Source: an uncultured Acidimicrobiales bacterium
GTDB lineage: Bacteria; Actinomycetota; Acidimicrobiia; Acidimicrobiales; UBA10347
NCBI GenBank assembly: GCA_938015575.1
Contig: CALLPT010000284.1
Coordinates: 1 to 40,640 of the forward strand
DNA: 40,640 nucleotides
Direction of reading: 5' to 3'
Shown here: positions 25,868 through 34,588 of the stretch, piece after piece
How positions within the stretch are numbered: the first letter of the stretch is position 1
How the letters are laid out: every line of letters begins with the position of its first letter
The notes under the pieces: model-generated
Databases searched by the model: none
What the model saw: only the letters and a program-made list of their open reading frames with translations
What the model was told of the DNA's origin: nothing
Position numbers and translations under genes: made by a program

Positions 25868-26026
25868 GAGCCCATGCAACCACAGCGCGCTCCCGATGAC
25901 GACATCTGGCTCAAGAAGTTGTCCGGCGGGCGCCCGCAGGGTCGGTCCAGGACCGGTCAATTCGGCCCAATGAACACAGGCTTGGGTCAGAAGGCCCATA
26001 TCGCGCGAGATATTCACGATACGTGG

Positions 26027-26057
26027 TTGGCAAACCACACCTGGTGCACGGTAGATT
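26027..26057 (+). promoter_or_regulatory. Promoter for the GGDEF-EAL gene
   Basis: TTGGCA (26027-26032), 19 bases, TAGATT (26052-26057), then 11 bases to the ATG. An imperfect palindrome ATATC-N6-GATAT (25998-26013) lies just upstream and could be an operator. The 25868-26068 gap between divergent genes holds nothing else that I see. Confidence 0.4.
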
Positions 26058-26068
26058 CCAGCATCGGC

Positions 26069-28459
26069 ATGACTCCAGCACCTTTGGCCCATGCCGCCGG
26101 GGAAACAAATCGGATTCGCGCCGCTCTCGACGCATCTCACGCGCTAGCACCGCTGGGACACGCCGTGGTCTTCGAGCACGAAACGCTGCTTCTCCAGCGG
26201 GGAGACGACGCGAACGTCGGCGCGCTCCCTTGGCCTCGCTTCGAGCTCGACGCCGCCAGCGTTCGCTTGACCGATCTGTTCGCCGAGGACACCCACGAAG
26301 ATCTGTTGGCCGCGATCGCACGCGCGCAGGTCACGTCGATGACTCGTGCCGCGTTGCTGGAACGGAGCGGCTCAGCCGTGATCGTCACGATCACGACGTT
26401 TGGGCCCAAGACGCCCTTTGCGGTCGCCATCATCGATGCAGTATCGATCGAGACCGGCCTCGTCGACGATGACGACCACGTGCGCACACGCATCGTCTGC
26501 GATCGGCGCGGCAATGTGATCACCGTCGATGGCTCGCTCGGGTCCTGGGCGCACCTTGGCGCCTCGGTCGGGCGATGGTCCGAGCGCATCGTGGCTGCAG
26601 AAGACCGGCCGATCCTGCACCGAGCCGTCGCTCAGGTGCTCGGCGGCGAGCCGTATGCGCGCACCAAGGTCGCCGGCGCCGCTCCGGGATTGCAGTTCGA
26701 AGCTGTCGTCGCGCCGTACGACGGTTCACTCGTGATCGACTTCTACGACGAATCGCACGAGCGCCAGGCGCTCTCCGCGCTCGCACGCCTCCAGACCCAG
26801 TTCAATCAGCTGAGCGAAACACTTCCGGTCGGGGTTTTCGTCATCGGCGATGGCGGTCGCCTCGAGTTTCACAGCCGCCGTTTGCGCGAGATGTTCGGGC
26901 CCGCGGTGTCGAGCGAGCACGGCTGGCTCGAAGTTGTCCACGCCGACGACCGGCACCTGCTGCAAGACGCGCTGGCAGCGCTGTCGAAACGACGCACGTT
27001 CAACGTCGAAGTCCGCTGCGGGCGCGTCGACGGGTCAACGGGGCTGTTCCGCATCGCCGGCTCCGACATGCGCGACGAGACCGGCGAGTTGACCTGCATC
27101 GTCGGCTTCGCCGAGGACATCTCCGAACAGCGCGATCTCTACCGGCGCATCGAGTTCCAAGCGAGCTTCGATGACCTGACCGAGTTGCCGAACCGATCCG
27201 CCGTGCTCGACCAGCTGCGTGCCGCGCTCGAGATCGAGGGAACCGACGGGACCACCACCGGGGTGCTGTTCATCGACCTCGACGGGTTCAAGCTCATCAA
27301 CGACACGCAGGGCCACAGCGTCGGCGACATCGTGCTCGTCGAGGTCGCCCACCGGTTCCGCCGGGCCGTGCGGGCTCGAGACGTGATCGGTCGCCTGGGT
27401 GGCGACGAGTTCGTCGTCGTGGCTCCGGACATCAGCGGTCCCGCCGAAGCCGAACTACTCGCCCAGCGTTTGCACGACATCCTCAGCACGCCGGTGCTCG
27501 CCGAAGGCCGAATCATCAGCGTCGGCGCGTCGATCGGCATTGCCATTTCCGAGGGCGCAAGCACGTCGGAGCAGCTGATCGGCGATGCCGACATTGCGAT
27601 GTACGAAGCCAAGGGCAACGGGCACGGCCGCACCGTCGTCTTCGATGCGCCGCTCAGGTCTCGGGCATCGCGACGCTTCGACATGACGGCCGACCTCCGC
27701 CACGCCCGCCGGCGCCGCGAGCTACGACTCGAGTACCAGCCGATCATCGACCTAAAGACGAATCGCCTCGTGGGAGCAGAAGGTCTCGTCCGTTGGGACC
27801 ATCCCGCGATGGGCCGGATCAGCCCCGACGTCTTCGTGCCGCTGGCCGAAGAGATCGGGCTGATCGCCGACATCGGTGAATGGGTTGTCGAGCAAGCCTG
27901 CGCCGACATTGACCGCCTGCGGGCCAAGGGTCTGATCAACGAAGATTTCGCCGTCAGCGTCAATGCTTCGGCCCACCAGTTCAACAATGTGGCGATGCTG
28001 GCAACGAGTTGTCTCGCCGCCCTCGATCAATACGGATTGAGCCCGCACAATCTGCGTTTCGAGCTCACCGAATCGATCCCGCTTACCCAAATTCCCGAGG
28101 CGGCGACCCGAATTCGTCAGCTGACGAGCTACGGATTCGGTCTCGCGATCGATGACTTCGGCACCGGCTACTCGAGCCTCGGTTACTTGACCATGTTGCC
28201 GTTCGATGTCCTCAAGCTCGACCTCAGCCTGATCGCCCAAATCGAGGCCGGGTCTCCGGCCATGGCTGTGGTCGACAGCCTGACCCGCATGTCCCACGAG
28301 ATGGGCTTCACCATCGTCGCCGAAGGCATCGAGCACCAGATCCAAAAGGAACTGCTGCGAGCCGCAGGCGTGCAACTCGGACAGGGCTACCACATCAGCC
28401 GGCCACTCACGCTCAGCGGCCTCGCTGACCTCCTCGAAGTCCACGAGATCAATCTGTAG
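26069..28459 (+). CDS. PAS-GGDEF-EAL cyclic-di-GMP turnover protein
   Basis: 796 residues from the ATG at 26069. No TM segment, so probably cytosolic. The first ~250 residues are not recognised. A PAS domain follows (about 245-365, GVFVIGDGGRLEFHSRRL, ending in CIVGFAEDISEQRDLYRR). The diguanylate cyclase domain has DDLTELPNR and an intact GGDEF (444-448). The phosphodiesterase domain (about 550-796) has E571-G572-L573 in place of EAL, with ELTES, IDDFGTGYSSL, LKLD and AEGIEH. The catalytic Glu residues and the DDFGTG loop are kept, so both activities are possible; many such hybrids favour one. It would make or break cyclic-di-GMP in response to a signal at the PAS domain. Confidence 0.93.
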   Translation: MTPAPLAHAAGETNRIRAALDASHALAPLGHAVVFEHETLLLQRGDDANVGALPWPRFELDAASVRLTDLFAEDTHEDLLAAIARAQVTSMTRAALLERSGSAVIVTITTFGPKTPFAVAIIDAVSIETGLVDDDDHVRTRIVCDRRGNVITVDGSLGSWAHLGASVGRWSERIVAAEDRPILHRAVAQVLGGEPYARTKVAGAAPGLQFEAVVAPYDGSLVIDFYDESHERQALSALARLQTQFNQLSETLPVGVFVIGDGGRLEFHSRRLREMFGPAVSSEHGWLEVVHADDRHLLQDALAALSKRRTFNVEVRCGRVDGSTGLFRIAGSDMRDETGELTCIVGFAEDISEQRDLYRRIEFQASFDDLTELPNRSAVLDQLRAALEIEGTDGTTTGVLFIDLDGFKLINDTQGHSVGDIVLVEVAHRFRRAVRARDVIGRLGGDEFVVVAPDISGPAEAELLAQRLHDILSTPVLAEGRIISVGASIGIAISEGASTSEQLIGDADIAMYEAKGNGHGRTVVFDAPLRSRASRRFDMTADLRHARRRRELRLEYQPIIDLKTNRLVGAEGLVRWDHPAMGRISPDVFVPLAEEIGLIADIGEWVVEQACADIDRLRAKGLINEDFAVSVNASAHQFNNVAMLATSCLAALDQYGLSPHNLRFELTESIPLTQIPEAATRIRQLTSYGFGLAIDDFGTGYSSLGYLTMLPFDVLKLDLSLIAQIEAGSPAMAVVDSLTRMSHEMGFTIVAEGIEHQIQKELLRAAGVQLGQGYHISRPLTLSGLADLLEVHEINL

Positions 28460-28508
28460 TCGACCGGGCAGCACCGGCCTCCACGCCACGGGAGACCGAG
28501 CGAGACGC

Positions 28509-31001
28509 TCAGCGGGTCGGGTCGACGGGCCAGTCGTGCTTGGGGTAGCGCCCGGCCATGTCCTTGCGGACTTCGGCCCAGCTACCGGCCCAGAATCCCT
28601 CGATGTCGGCGGTGCGCTGAATTGGGCGGTTGGCCGGCGACAGCAGCTCGCAGACGACCGGGATCCGGCCATCCAGCATCGAAGGCTGCACCCGCAGTCC
28701 GTAGAAGTCCTGGGCCCGTGACCGGATCACCGGCTGCTCGCCCGAGAAGTCGATGGGGACTCGACGGCGGCCTGGAATCTCCACATGGGTCGGCACGAGA
28801 CGGTCGATGTCGTGGCGACGGTGATGGCCGATGATGGTGTCGAGCGCCACCGTCACCGAGAGCACCTCGAGGTCGCCGCGCCCGGTGGCGCTCACCAGCA
28901 GCGGCGCAAGCCAGTCGTCGAGCGTCGCCAAGAGCGCGGCATCGGACAGGTCCGGCCACCCGTCATCGGGCAGGTGCTCGGCCAGGAACGCGACCCGTTG
29001 TTGCAATCCCCGCGCCTGGTCGGTCCAGGTCAGCGCCTTGAGCTTGGTGCGTCGCACCCGGTCGATCAGCAGTTCGACGACCGCGTCGGACGGCGACGGG
29101 CGCAGCGTGGTCGTTCCGAGATCCAAGGACCCGAGGTACCGCTCGATCTTGAGCACGAGGTCATTGCGCCCCTTGTCCCAGACGAGGCGTTCGCGCCGTT
29201 CGACGGTGAAGCCCGGAGTCTCGAGAAGATTCTCGACATCGACCGCCGCAGCGATGCGCACGCGCCCGTCCTTCTTTCGGCCGTCGACGTCGAGCGCGAC
29301 CAAGAAGTCTTCGCCGGCAAGCTCGTCTCGGTCCGACAGCACAATGCCCGATCCCGATCGAAGACGAAACCGACCGCGGTTCTCGCCCCGACGCTGCGCA
29401 ACCCGATCAGGGAAACCCGCTGCGACCAGCAGTCCGACCATGTCGCGATCCCAGTTGCCATCGTCGGCGCCGACCCGACGCGCCAGTTGCCGCCACCGGT
29501 TACGAACCACCTGCAGCGAGCGGCCCGAAGCCGCTGCATGACTGCGATCACGGTCACGCAGAAGCAAGAGGCGAAGGACCAGATCGACCGGCACCTCGCC
29601 CGGTCGGCCCCGCAAAACGTCGCGTTCATCGAGGAGCGCGGCAATCGCACACCCCATCGACCCGAGCTCATGGTCGATGCCCGCCAACACAATCGACCCC
29701 AGTCGAGGGTGCAGCGGCAGATCGACGAGCCTGCGACCTCGGTCGGTGATGGCACCATCGGCATCGATAGCGCCGAGCATGGCGAGGATCTCGCCGGCCT
29801 CGTTCCACGCCGGACCTGGCAACGGATCCATCAGGGGAATACCGTCGGCTTCTCGAACACCCCAAGCTGCAAGTTCGAGACGCACCGCAGACAGATCAAT
29901 CTGCGTGACCTCGGCGGCCACGTGTGCGGGGCGAGTGCCGTGCTCGATCTTGGACCACAGGCGCACGCCGACGCCGGGACGCACGCGACCGGCGCGCCCT
30001 GTTCGCTGCTCGGCCGAAGCTCGCGAGATCGAAATGGTGGTGAGACGCGTCAACCCGCTCGCTGGATCGAAGCGGGGCGAGCGAGCCTGGCCCGCGTCGA
30101 CGACGGCGGTGACGCCCTCGACGGTCAGGCTGCTTTCGGCGATGTCGGTGCTCAACACGATCTTGCGGAAGCCGGGCATCGCTGGCGAGATCGCTCGGTC
30201 CTGATCGTCGAGCGGCAGGCTTCCGTGCAGCGCGTGGACTTCGAAGCGAGGGTCGAGGCGCCGCAGCTCGTCTTGGACACGCCGGATCTCGGCCATGCCC
30301 GGCAGGAACACCAGCACATCGCCGTCGGGCTGTTCCCGGGTGACCCATTCGACCGCGTTGGCCACCGCCGGCTCCAGCTTGTCCCGACGGTTGCGAGGCC
30401 GCCAGTGAACGTCGACCGGGAACGTTCGGCCCTCGCACTCGATGACGGGCGCTGGATCGTCGTCGCTGCCGATGAGCGCAGCGACCTTGGGCGCATCGAT
30501 GGTGGCCGACATGACGAGCACGGCGACATCGAGGTTGAGCCCACGTTGCGCGTCGAGCAAGAGACCCAGGCCTAGATCTGCCTGTTGGCTTCGTTCGTGG
30601 AACTCGTCGAAGATGATGAGCCCGTCGCGTTCAAGTGACGGGTCGCGTTGCAGCCGCCGGGTCAAGATTCCTTCGGTGACCACCTCGATCCGCGTCGCGG
30701 CGCTGACGCGTCGATCGTCTCTTGTTGTGACACCCACCGTTGCGCCGACCTCTTCGCCCAGCGAAGCCGCCATGCGCGCCGCGCAGGATCGGGCTGCCAA
30801 GCGACGAGGCTCGAGCAAGATGATGCGCCGCCCGGCCAGCCAAGACTCGTCGAGCAGGCGTAGCGGCACGACCGTCGTCTTACCCGCGCCTGGTTCTGCG
30901 GTGAGCACGGCACGGCGATGCTCGGCGAGGGCTTGCCGCAGCTCCGGAATCACCGATTCGATGGGCAGCCCGCTATCAGGAACTGGTGGGTGCACGGGCA
31001 C
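28509..31001 (-). CDS. hrpB: ATP-dependent helicase HrpB (DEAH-type)
   Basis: 830 residues, the usual length. Motif I AEPGAGKTT (35-43), motif II DEFH (132-135) in FDEFHERS, motif III SAT, motif V STDIAESSLTVEGV, and motif VI QRTGRAGRV. Winged-helix/ratchet region follows, and the C-terminal HrpB domain is recognised by VPTHVEIPGRRRVPIDF and VCELLSPANRPIQRT, ending in RYPKHDWPVDP. HrpB is an RNA helicase of the DEAH/RHA type of unclear cellular role. GTG start lies seven bases after the gpgS stop, so the two are co-transcribed. Confidence 0.95.
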   Translation of the reverse strand: MPVHPPVPDSGLPIESVIPELRQALAEHRRAVLTAEPGAGKTTVVPLRLLDESWLAGRRIILLEPRRLAARSCAARMAASLGEEVGATVGVTTRDDRRVSAATRIEVVTEGILTRRLQRDPSLERDGLIIFDEFHERSQQADLGLGLLLDAQRGLNLDVAVLVMSATIDAPKVAALIGSDDDPAPVIECEGRTFPVDVHWRPRNRRDKLEPAVANAVEWVTREQPDGDVLVFLPGMAEIRRVQDELRRLDPRFEVHALHGSLPLDDQDRAISPAMPGFRKIVLSTDIAESSLTVEGVTAVVDAGQARSPRFDPASGLTRLTTISISRASAEQRTGRAGRVRPGVGVRLWSKIEHGTRPAHVAAEVTQIDLSAVRLELAAWGVREADGIPLMDPLPGPAWNEAGEILAMLGAIDADGAITDRGRRLVDLPLHPRLGSIVLAGIDHELGSMGCAIAALLDERDVLRGRPGEVPVDLVLRLLLLRDRDRSHAAASGRSLQVVRNRWRQLARRVGADDGNWDRDMVGLLVAAGFPDRVAQRRGENRGRFRLRSGSGIVLSDRDELAGEDFLVALDVDGRKKDGRVRIAAAVDVENLLETPGFTVERRERLVWDKGRNDLVLKIERYLGSLDLGTTTLRPSPSDAVVELLIDRVRRTKLKALTWTDQARGLQQRVAFLAEHLPDDGWPDLSDAALLATLDDWLAPLLVSATGRGDLEVLSVTVALDTIIGHHRRHDIDRLVPTHVEIPGRRRVPIDFSGEQPVIRSRAQDFYGLRVQPSMLDGRIPVVCELLSPANRPIQRTADIEGFWAGSWAEVRKDMAGRYPKHDWPVDPTR

Positions 31002-31007
31002 GACCGG

Positions 31008-32219
31008 TCAGGCGTTGTCGGCCTCGACGGCCTCGTGGATCAGATGGAATGCGTCGGGCACCGCGCTCTGAACGCGAGCCCAGCTGGCGATGAACGGTGA
31101 CTCCATCGGGTGGCTCAGATAGTCGTCGCCTGCTTCCATGATCGTCTGGGCGAACACCTCGACCAAACGTTCCTCGCTGTGGCTGTCGAATTCGAGGCCA
31201 TTCATCGCCGCGACATGGCCGTAACGCTCGACCATGTCGAGGGCGATCCGGTAGTAGCTGGCTTTGATCGTGCGGAAGATCTCGGGGGAAAGCACCGCGC
31301 CGCCGATCGCCAGCTTGCGATACAGCGCCTTGGTGATGTCTCGGCTCATCTTGTGGAGCCCGTCGGTCGGGTCGTCGAACGAGACCCGCTGGTGCTTGTG
31401 GTCGTAGGCGTCGGCCAGGTCGACCTGGCAGATCCGCTGCGTCGTGTAACGCCGCTGAACCTCGCTCAGCACACCGACTTCGAGCCCCCAGTCGCTGGGG
31501 ATCCGGATGTTGCGCACGACGTTGATGTGCATCGCGAACTCGCCGGCAAGCGGGTACCGGAACGCGTCGAGGTAGTCGAGGTAGTCGGATTCGCCAAGGC
31601 ATTGGCGCAGCGCACGGATGAGAGGCGTGACGAGCAGACGGGCGACGCGTCCGTTGATGCGCTCGCCATCGGTTCGGAAGTAGTAGCCCTTGGCAAAGCT
31701 GTAGCCGAACGTCGGGTGGACCACGGGGTAGAAGAGCCGGGCGACCATCGACCGGTCATAGGTGACGATGTCCGCGTCGTGCAGTCCGACGACTTGACCC
31801 CGGCCCGATGCCAGGTAGTAGCCGATGCAGAACCACACGTTGCGACCCTTGCCCGGTTCGATCGGGGTGATGTTCGCGTCAGCGAAGATCTCGTCGACGC
31901 GTCGCAGCGCCGGCCCGTCGTTCCAGAGGATCCGGGTGTGTTGGGGCAGTTTCGAGAAGAACTCTTTGGCTTCGGCGAACTGATCGGCATCGGCTTGGTC
32001 GAGCCCGATGATGATCTGATCCAGGAACGGCACCTGGGACAGCTCGTTGACGATGTGGCGCAACGCATCGCCCTGCAGCTCGCTGTAGAGCGACGGGATG
32101 ATAAGCGACATCGGTCGCTGCTCGGACCACGACGTCAGATCTGCTTCGAGCTCGTCATAGGGACGAAGTCGCAGATCATGCAACGTCGTGATCGGACCGT
32201 TCTGGAAGAAGTCGCCCAC
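31008..32219 (-). CDS. gpgS: Glucosyl-3-phosphoglycerate synthase, GT81 family
   Basis: 403 residues. GT-A fold with SLIIPSLYSEL (38-48), VPFLDQIIIGLDQAD, ILWNDGP, GKGRNVWF and the DXD-like metal site LHDADIVTY (Asp148, Asp150). Later YLDYLDAFRYPLAGEFAM, PSDWGLEVGVLSE and DLADAYDHKHQ match GT81 GpgS proteins. The reaction is transfer of glucose from NDP-glucose to 3-phosphoglycerate, the first step towards the compatible solute glucosylglycerate or, in mycobacteria, methylglucose polysaccharides. No GpgP phosphatase gene is next to it. GTG start with a leaderless-type -10 box. Confidence 0.9.
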   Translation of the reverse strand: MGDFFQNGPITTLHDLRLRPYDELEADLTSWSEQRPMSLIIPSLYSELQGDALRHIVNELSQVPFLDQIIIGLDQADADQFAEAKEFFSKLPQHTRILWNDGPALRRVDEIFADANITPIEPGKGRNVWFCIGYYLASGRGQVVGLHDADIVTYDRSMVARLFYPVVHPTFGYSFAKGYYFRTDGERINGRVARLLVTPLIRALRQCLGESDYLDYLDAFRYPLAGEFAMHINVVRNIRIPSDWGLEVGVLSEVQRRYTTQRICQVDLADAYDHKHQRVSFDDPTDGLHKMSRDITKALYRKLAIGGAVLSPEIFRTIKASYYRIALDMVERYGHVAAMNGLEFDSHSEERLVEVFAQTIMEAGDDYLSHPMESPFIASWARVQSAVPDAFHLIHEAVEADNA

Positions 32220-32225
32220 GCCTCG

Positions 32226-32231
32226 ACCCTA
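32226..32231 (-). promoter_or_regulatory. -10 box for gpgS-hrpB, leaderless spacing
   Basis: TAGGGT on the minus strand, six bases before the GTG start. Confidence 0.4.
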
Positions 32232-32277
32232 CAAGCTGGCTTCCGACTCGACGGGCGAGCCGGAAACGCCTTGACGA

Positions 32278-34488
32278 TCAGCCAGTGCGGAACTCGATGC
32301 GACGGTTCTTGGCCTTGTTCTCGGGCGTGTCATTCGGGGCAATCGGCTGGGTCTCACCGAAGCCGGTGGCCGTCAGCGAGTCAGCCGGGACGCCCTGCGA
32401 GGTCAGATAGGTCAGCACGGCGTCGGCGCGGTCCTGGCTCAGCGACTGATTGAGGGCCTCGTCACCGTCGGCATCGGTGTGACCACCGATGACGATGTTG
32501 ACCGGCGTCTCGAGCAAGAAGGCCACGACCTTGTCGAGCTCGACTCGTCCACCGTCGGTCAGGTCGGCGCTTCCGGTCGCGAATGTGATCGGATTGAGCT
32601 CGAGTGCCGAACCGAGTTCTTCGGGGATCGGGACTTCGGATGGAGGAACGAGCACACCGCTGATGACGTGCATGACGCCGTTGCGGGCCTCGGCATCGGC
32701 GACGAGCACGGGCACGAAGTCGTTGAGGCGAACCGTGTTGCCCTGGACGCTCACGTCGATGATCTCCTGCGAAATCGTCTCGAGCGTCGGGCGTGCTGCC
32801 ACATCGGCGCCGGTCAGCGCACCGCTGAGCAGGTGGTACTGGAGATAGGTGCTCAGACGCTCGGGGTCATCCTGGACCTCGTTGAGTTCGGTCTGGATGG
32901 CCGCAAAGGCGTCGTTGGTCGGCGCAAACAGCGTGAACGGCCCGTTGGCGTCGAGTGCGGCGCCGAGGCCGGCCTGATCGAGCAGTGAAGCAAGGGTGGT
33001 CAACTCGGGCTGGGCAGCGATCAGGTCGTTGAGCGAGTAACCCTGCGGCTCTGCGGCGGCCGCCGACTCGTCGACATTGACGTTGTTCTGCACGCCGAGT
33101 CCGGCGTCGCGCACGGCGCCGTCTAGGAGGGCTTTGGTGCGCAGATCGGTAACCGTGCCGTTCAGGACCGCAACTTCGCCGATGACTTCGCCGGTCACGC
33201 CCGGGTACTCGGTCAAAATATTGTCGAGCTGGGCTTGGCGCTGGAGGACCAAGGGGTCCGGCGTCGGGTCGCCGGCCGCAACCGCGGTGGGCGTGGTCGT
33301 GTCTCCACCGGTGTTGACGTCGCCGGCGGTGTCATCGTCGCCCGTGCACTGGGCGATCAAGAAGAGCAGCACGAGCACGGCGAGGATGGCACCGATGAGC
33401 CACCAGAGCCAGCCCATGGCCGATAGGCCGCGGCCCTCGTCGAAGTCGACCTTGGGTTCAACGATCGGGGTTTCGCCTTCGAGGCCGAAGCTGGCATCGA
33501 TGCTGTCGCTCGGATAGGTCGCCGCTGCGACTGATGTTGCGTCAAGATCGAGGTCGCGAGCGCCGAAGTCGGGGGTTGCGATGTCAGCTCCGGCACCGAA
33601 GTCCGGCACCGCAACATCGGGCAGGTCCGCGTCGGGCACACCAATCTCGACATCGGGGGCACCGAAGTCGGGCGTACCGAAGTCAGGGGTACCGAAGTCA
33701 GGCTCGTCGAGGTCGGGGGCGTCGGGAACCGAGAGATCGGGCAGATCGGGGCCGTCAAGATCGGCGATGAAATCGGGCGCATCTGGCGCGTCGATAGCAC
33801 CGCCGACATCGGCCTCGAGTTCATTCAGTTCCGGCGTGTCGGGGAAGGCACCCGTGACGACGGTGCCGCCGACGGCATCATCGAGATCATCGTCGAGCTT
33901 GAGCTCATCGACGGTGTGATCGAGACCGGCAGGACCGGAAGTTTCGACAACTTCGACGACCGGCGGCGCGGGCTCTGCAGGCAGATCCGGACTCACGAGT
34001 TCGACGACGCGGCCAAAGCCTTTGCCTTCGAGGTCATCGACCGATCCGGCGAGGTAGGAGCGGAGGCCGTCGGCATCGCTGGGCGCGTTGGTGCGCAAGG
34101 TGCCGGTCGCGAGCGGTGCGAGCACCGACATGACTTGGGCGAGCAGGCGCGTGCTCAGCCCCGAGGCCGACGACAACGCCGACAGGGCCGGTTCGCCTCG
34201 GTCGCCGAACGCGACATCGAGCATGGCGGCGCCACGCGAAGGGTCACCTTCGGTGAGGTAGGCGCCCACGTCGCTCGGCAAGGACGCGCTCGGATCATCG
34301 AGCATCGTGGCCAGACTCTGTGCCCCGCCCGGCTCGAGCGTCTTGTCGCGCAAACCGGTGATCAGCGCGGGAAGGCCGATCTCCATCGCGCGACGCGTCT
34401 GCGTACGGTCAGTGCCGAGAGCATGCGCAAGGTCGTCAGGCGCCGAGCCGCGCAGCAGGTCGGCAATCGTGTCAAACATCGAAGCCAC
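32278..34488 (-). CDS. DUF937-TM-BON-FAS1-OmpA mosaic envelope protein
   Basis: 736 residues from the GTG at 34488, chosen because TACCAT lies six bases upstream; the ATG at 34479 (MFDTIADLL) is an alternative. Order: DUF937-like helical domain (1-165, with GLPALITGL and FGDRGEP), an Asp/Pro-rich linker with PDFGT repeats (to about 340), a TM segment (about 358-380, GWLWWLIGAILAVLVLLFLI), a BON domain (about 420-470, GEVAVLNGTVTDLRTKALLDG), a FAS1 domain (about 486-615, FTLFAPTNDAFAAI, NGVMHVISGVLVP), and a C-terminal OmpA peptidoglycan-binding domain (about 630-736, FATGSADLTDGGR, IGGHTDADGDEALNQSLSQ, NRRIEFRTG). The TM would place the DUF937 part inside and the OmpA part in the cell wall, tying membrane to peptidoglycan. 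Confidence 0.87.
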   Translation of the reverse strand: MASMFDTIADLLRGSAPDDLAHALGTDRTQTRRAMEIGLPALITGLRDKTLEPGGAQSLATMLDDPSASLPSDVGAYLTEGDPSRGAAMLDVAFGDRGEPALSALSSASGLSTRLLAQVMSVLAPLATGTLRTNAPSDADGLRSYLAGSVDDLEGKGFGRVVELVSPDLPAEPAPPVVEVVETSGPAGLDHTVDELKLDDDLDDAVGGTVVTGAFPDTPELNELEADVGGAIDAPDAPDFIADLDGPDLPDLSVPDAPDLDEPDFGTPDFGTPDFGAPDVEIGVPDADLPDVAVPDFGAGADIATPDFGARDLDLDATSVAAATYPSDSIDASFGLEGETPIVEPKVDFDEGRGLSAMGWLWWLIGAILAVLVLLFLIAQCTGDDDTAGDVNTGGDTTTPTAVAAGDPTPDPLVLQRQAQLDNILTEYPGVTGEVIGEVAVLNGTVTDLRTKALLDGAVRDAGLGVQNNVNVDESAAAAEPQGYSLNDLIAAQPELTTLASLLDQAGLGAALDANGPFTLFAPTNDAFAAIQTELNEVQDDPERLSTYLQYHLLSGALTGADVAARPTLETISQEIIDVSVQGNTVRLNDFVPVLVADAEARNGVMHVISGVLVPPSEVPIPEELGSALELNPITFATGSADLTDGGRVELDKVVAFLLETPVNIVIGGHTDADGDEALNQSLSQDRADAVLTYLTSQGVPADSLTATGFGETQPIAPNDTPENKAKNRRIEFRTG
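33661..33705 (-). repeat. 15-bp tandem repeat encoding PDFGT
   Basis: Three 15-base units beginning accgaagtc on the plus strand (33661, 33676, 33691). They give PDFGTPDFGTPDFGAPD in the linker and keep the reading frame. Related, more diverged Pro-Asp units run to both sides. Confidence 0.8.
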
Positions 34489-34494
34489 GGCTAG

Positions 34495-34500
34495 ATGGTA
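34495..34500 (-). promoter_or_regulatory. -10 box for the OmpA-mosaic gene, leaderless spacing
   Basis: TACCAT on the minus strand, six bases before the GTG at 34488. The same hexamer serves the divergent PAC2 gene at 34575. Confidence 0.4.
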
Positions 34501-34574
34501 CGACGTGAGCGCCAGTTGAAAGTGGCACCTCAGTGATTCTCGTGTCGGGTCACCCCACGACGTGCCTCGGCACC

Positions 34575-34580
34575 TACCAT
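34575..34580 (+). promoter_or_regulatory. -10 box for the PAC2 gene, leaderless spacing
   Basis: TACCAT followed by eight bases and the GTG at 34589, which supports that start over the in-frame GTG at 34562. Confidence 0.45.
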
Positions 34581-34588
34581 CGGAAGCT

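Noticed and set aside
28785-30575. A 596-codon plus-strand open frame opposite hrpB
   Set aside because: Shadow of a full-length, motif-complete HrpB; the composition is Arg/His/Asp-rich with no domain.
32278-34488. OmpA domain taken as evidence for an outer membrane
   Set aside because: Only the C-terminal peptidoglycan-binding domain is present, anchored by a TM helix. There is no beta-barrel, and such domains occur in single-membrane bacteria.
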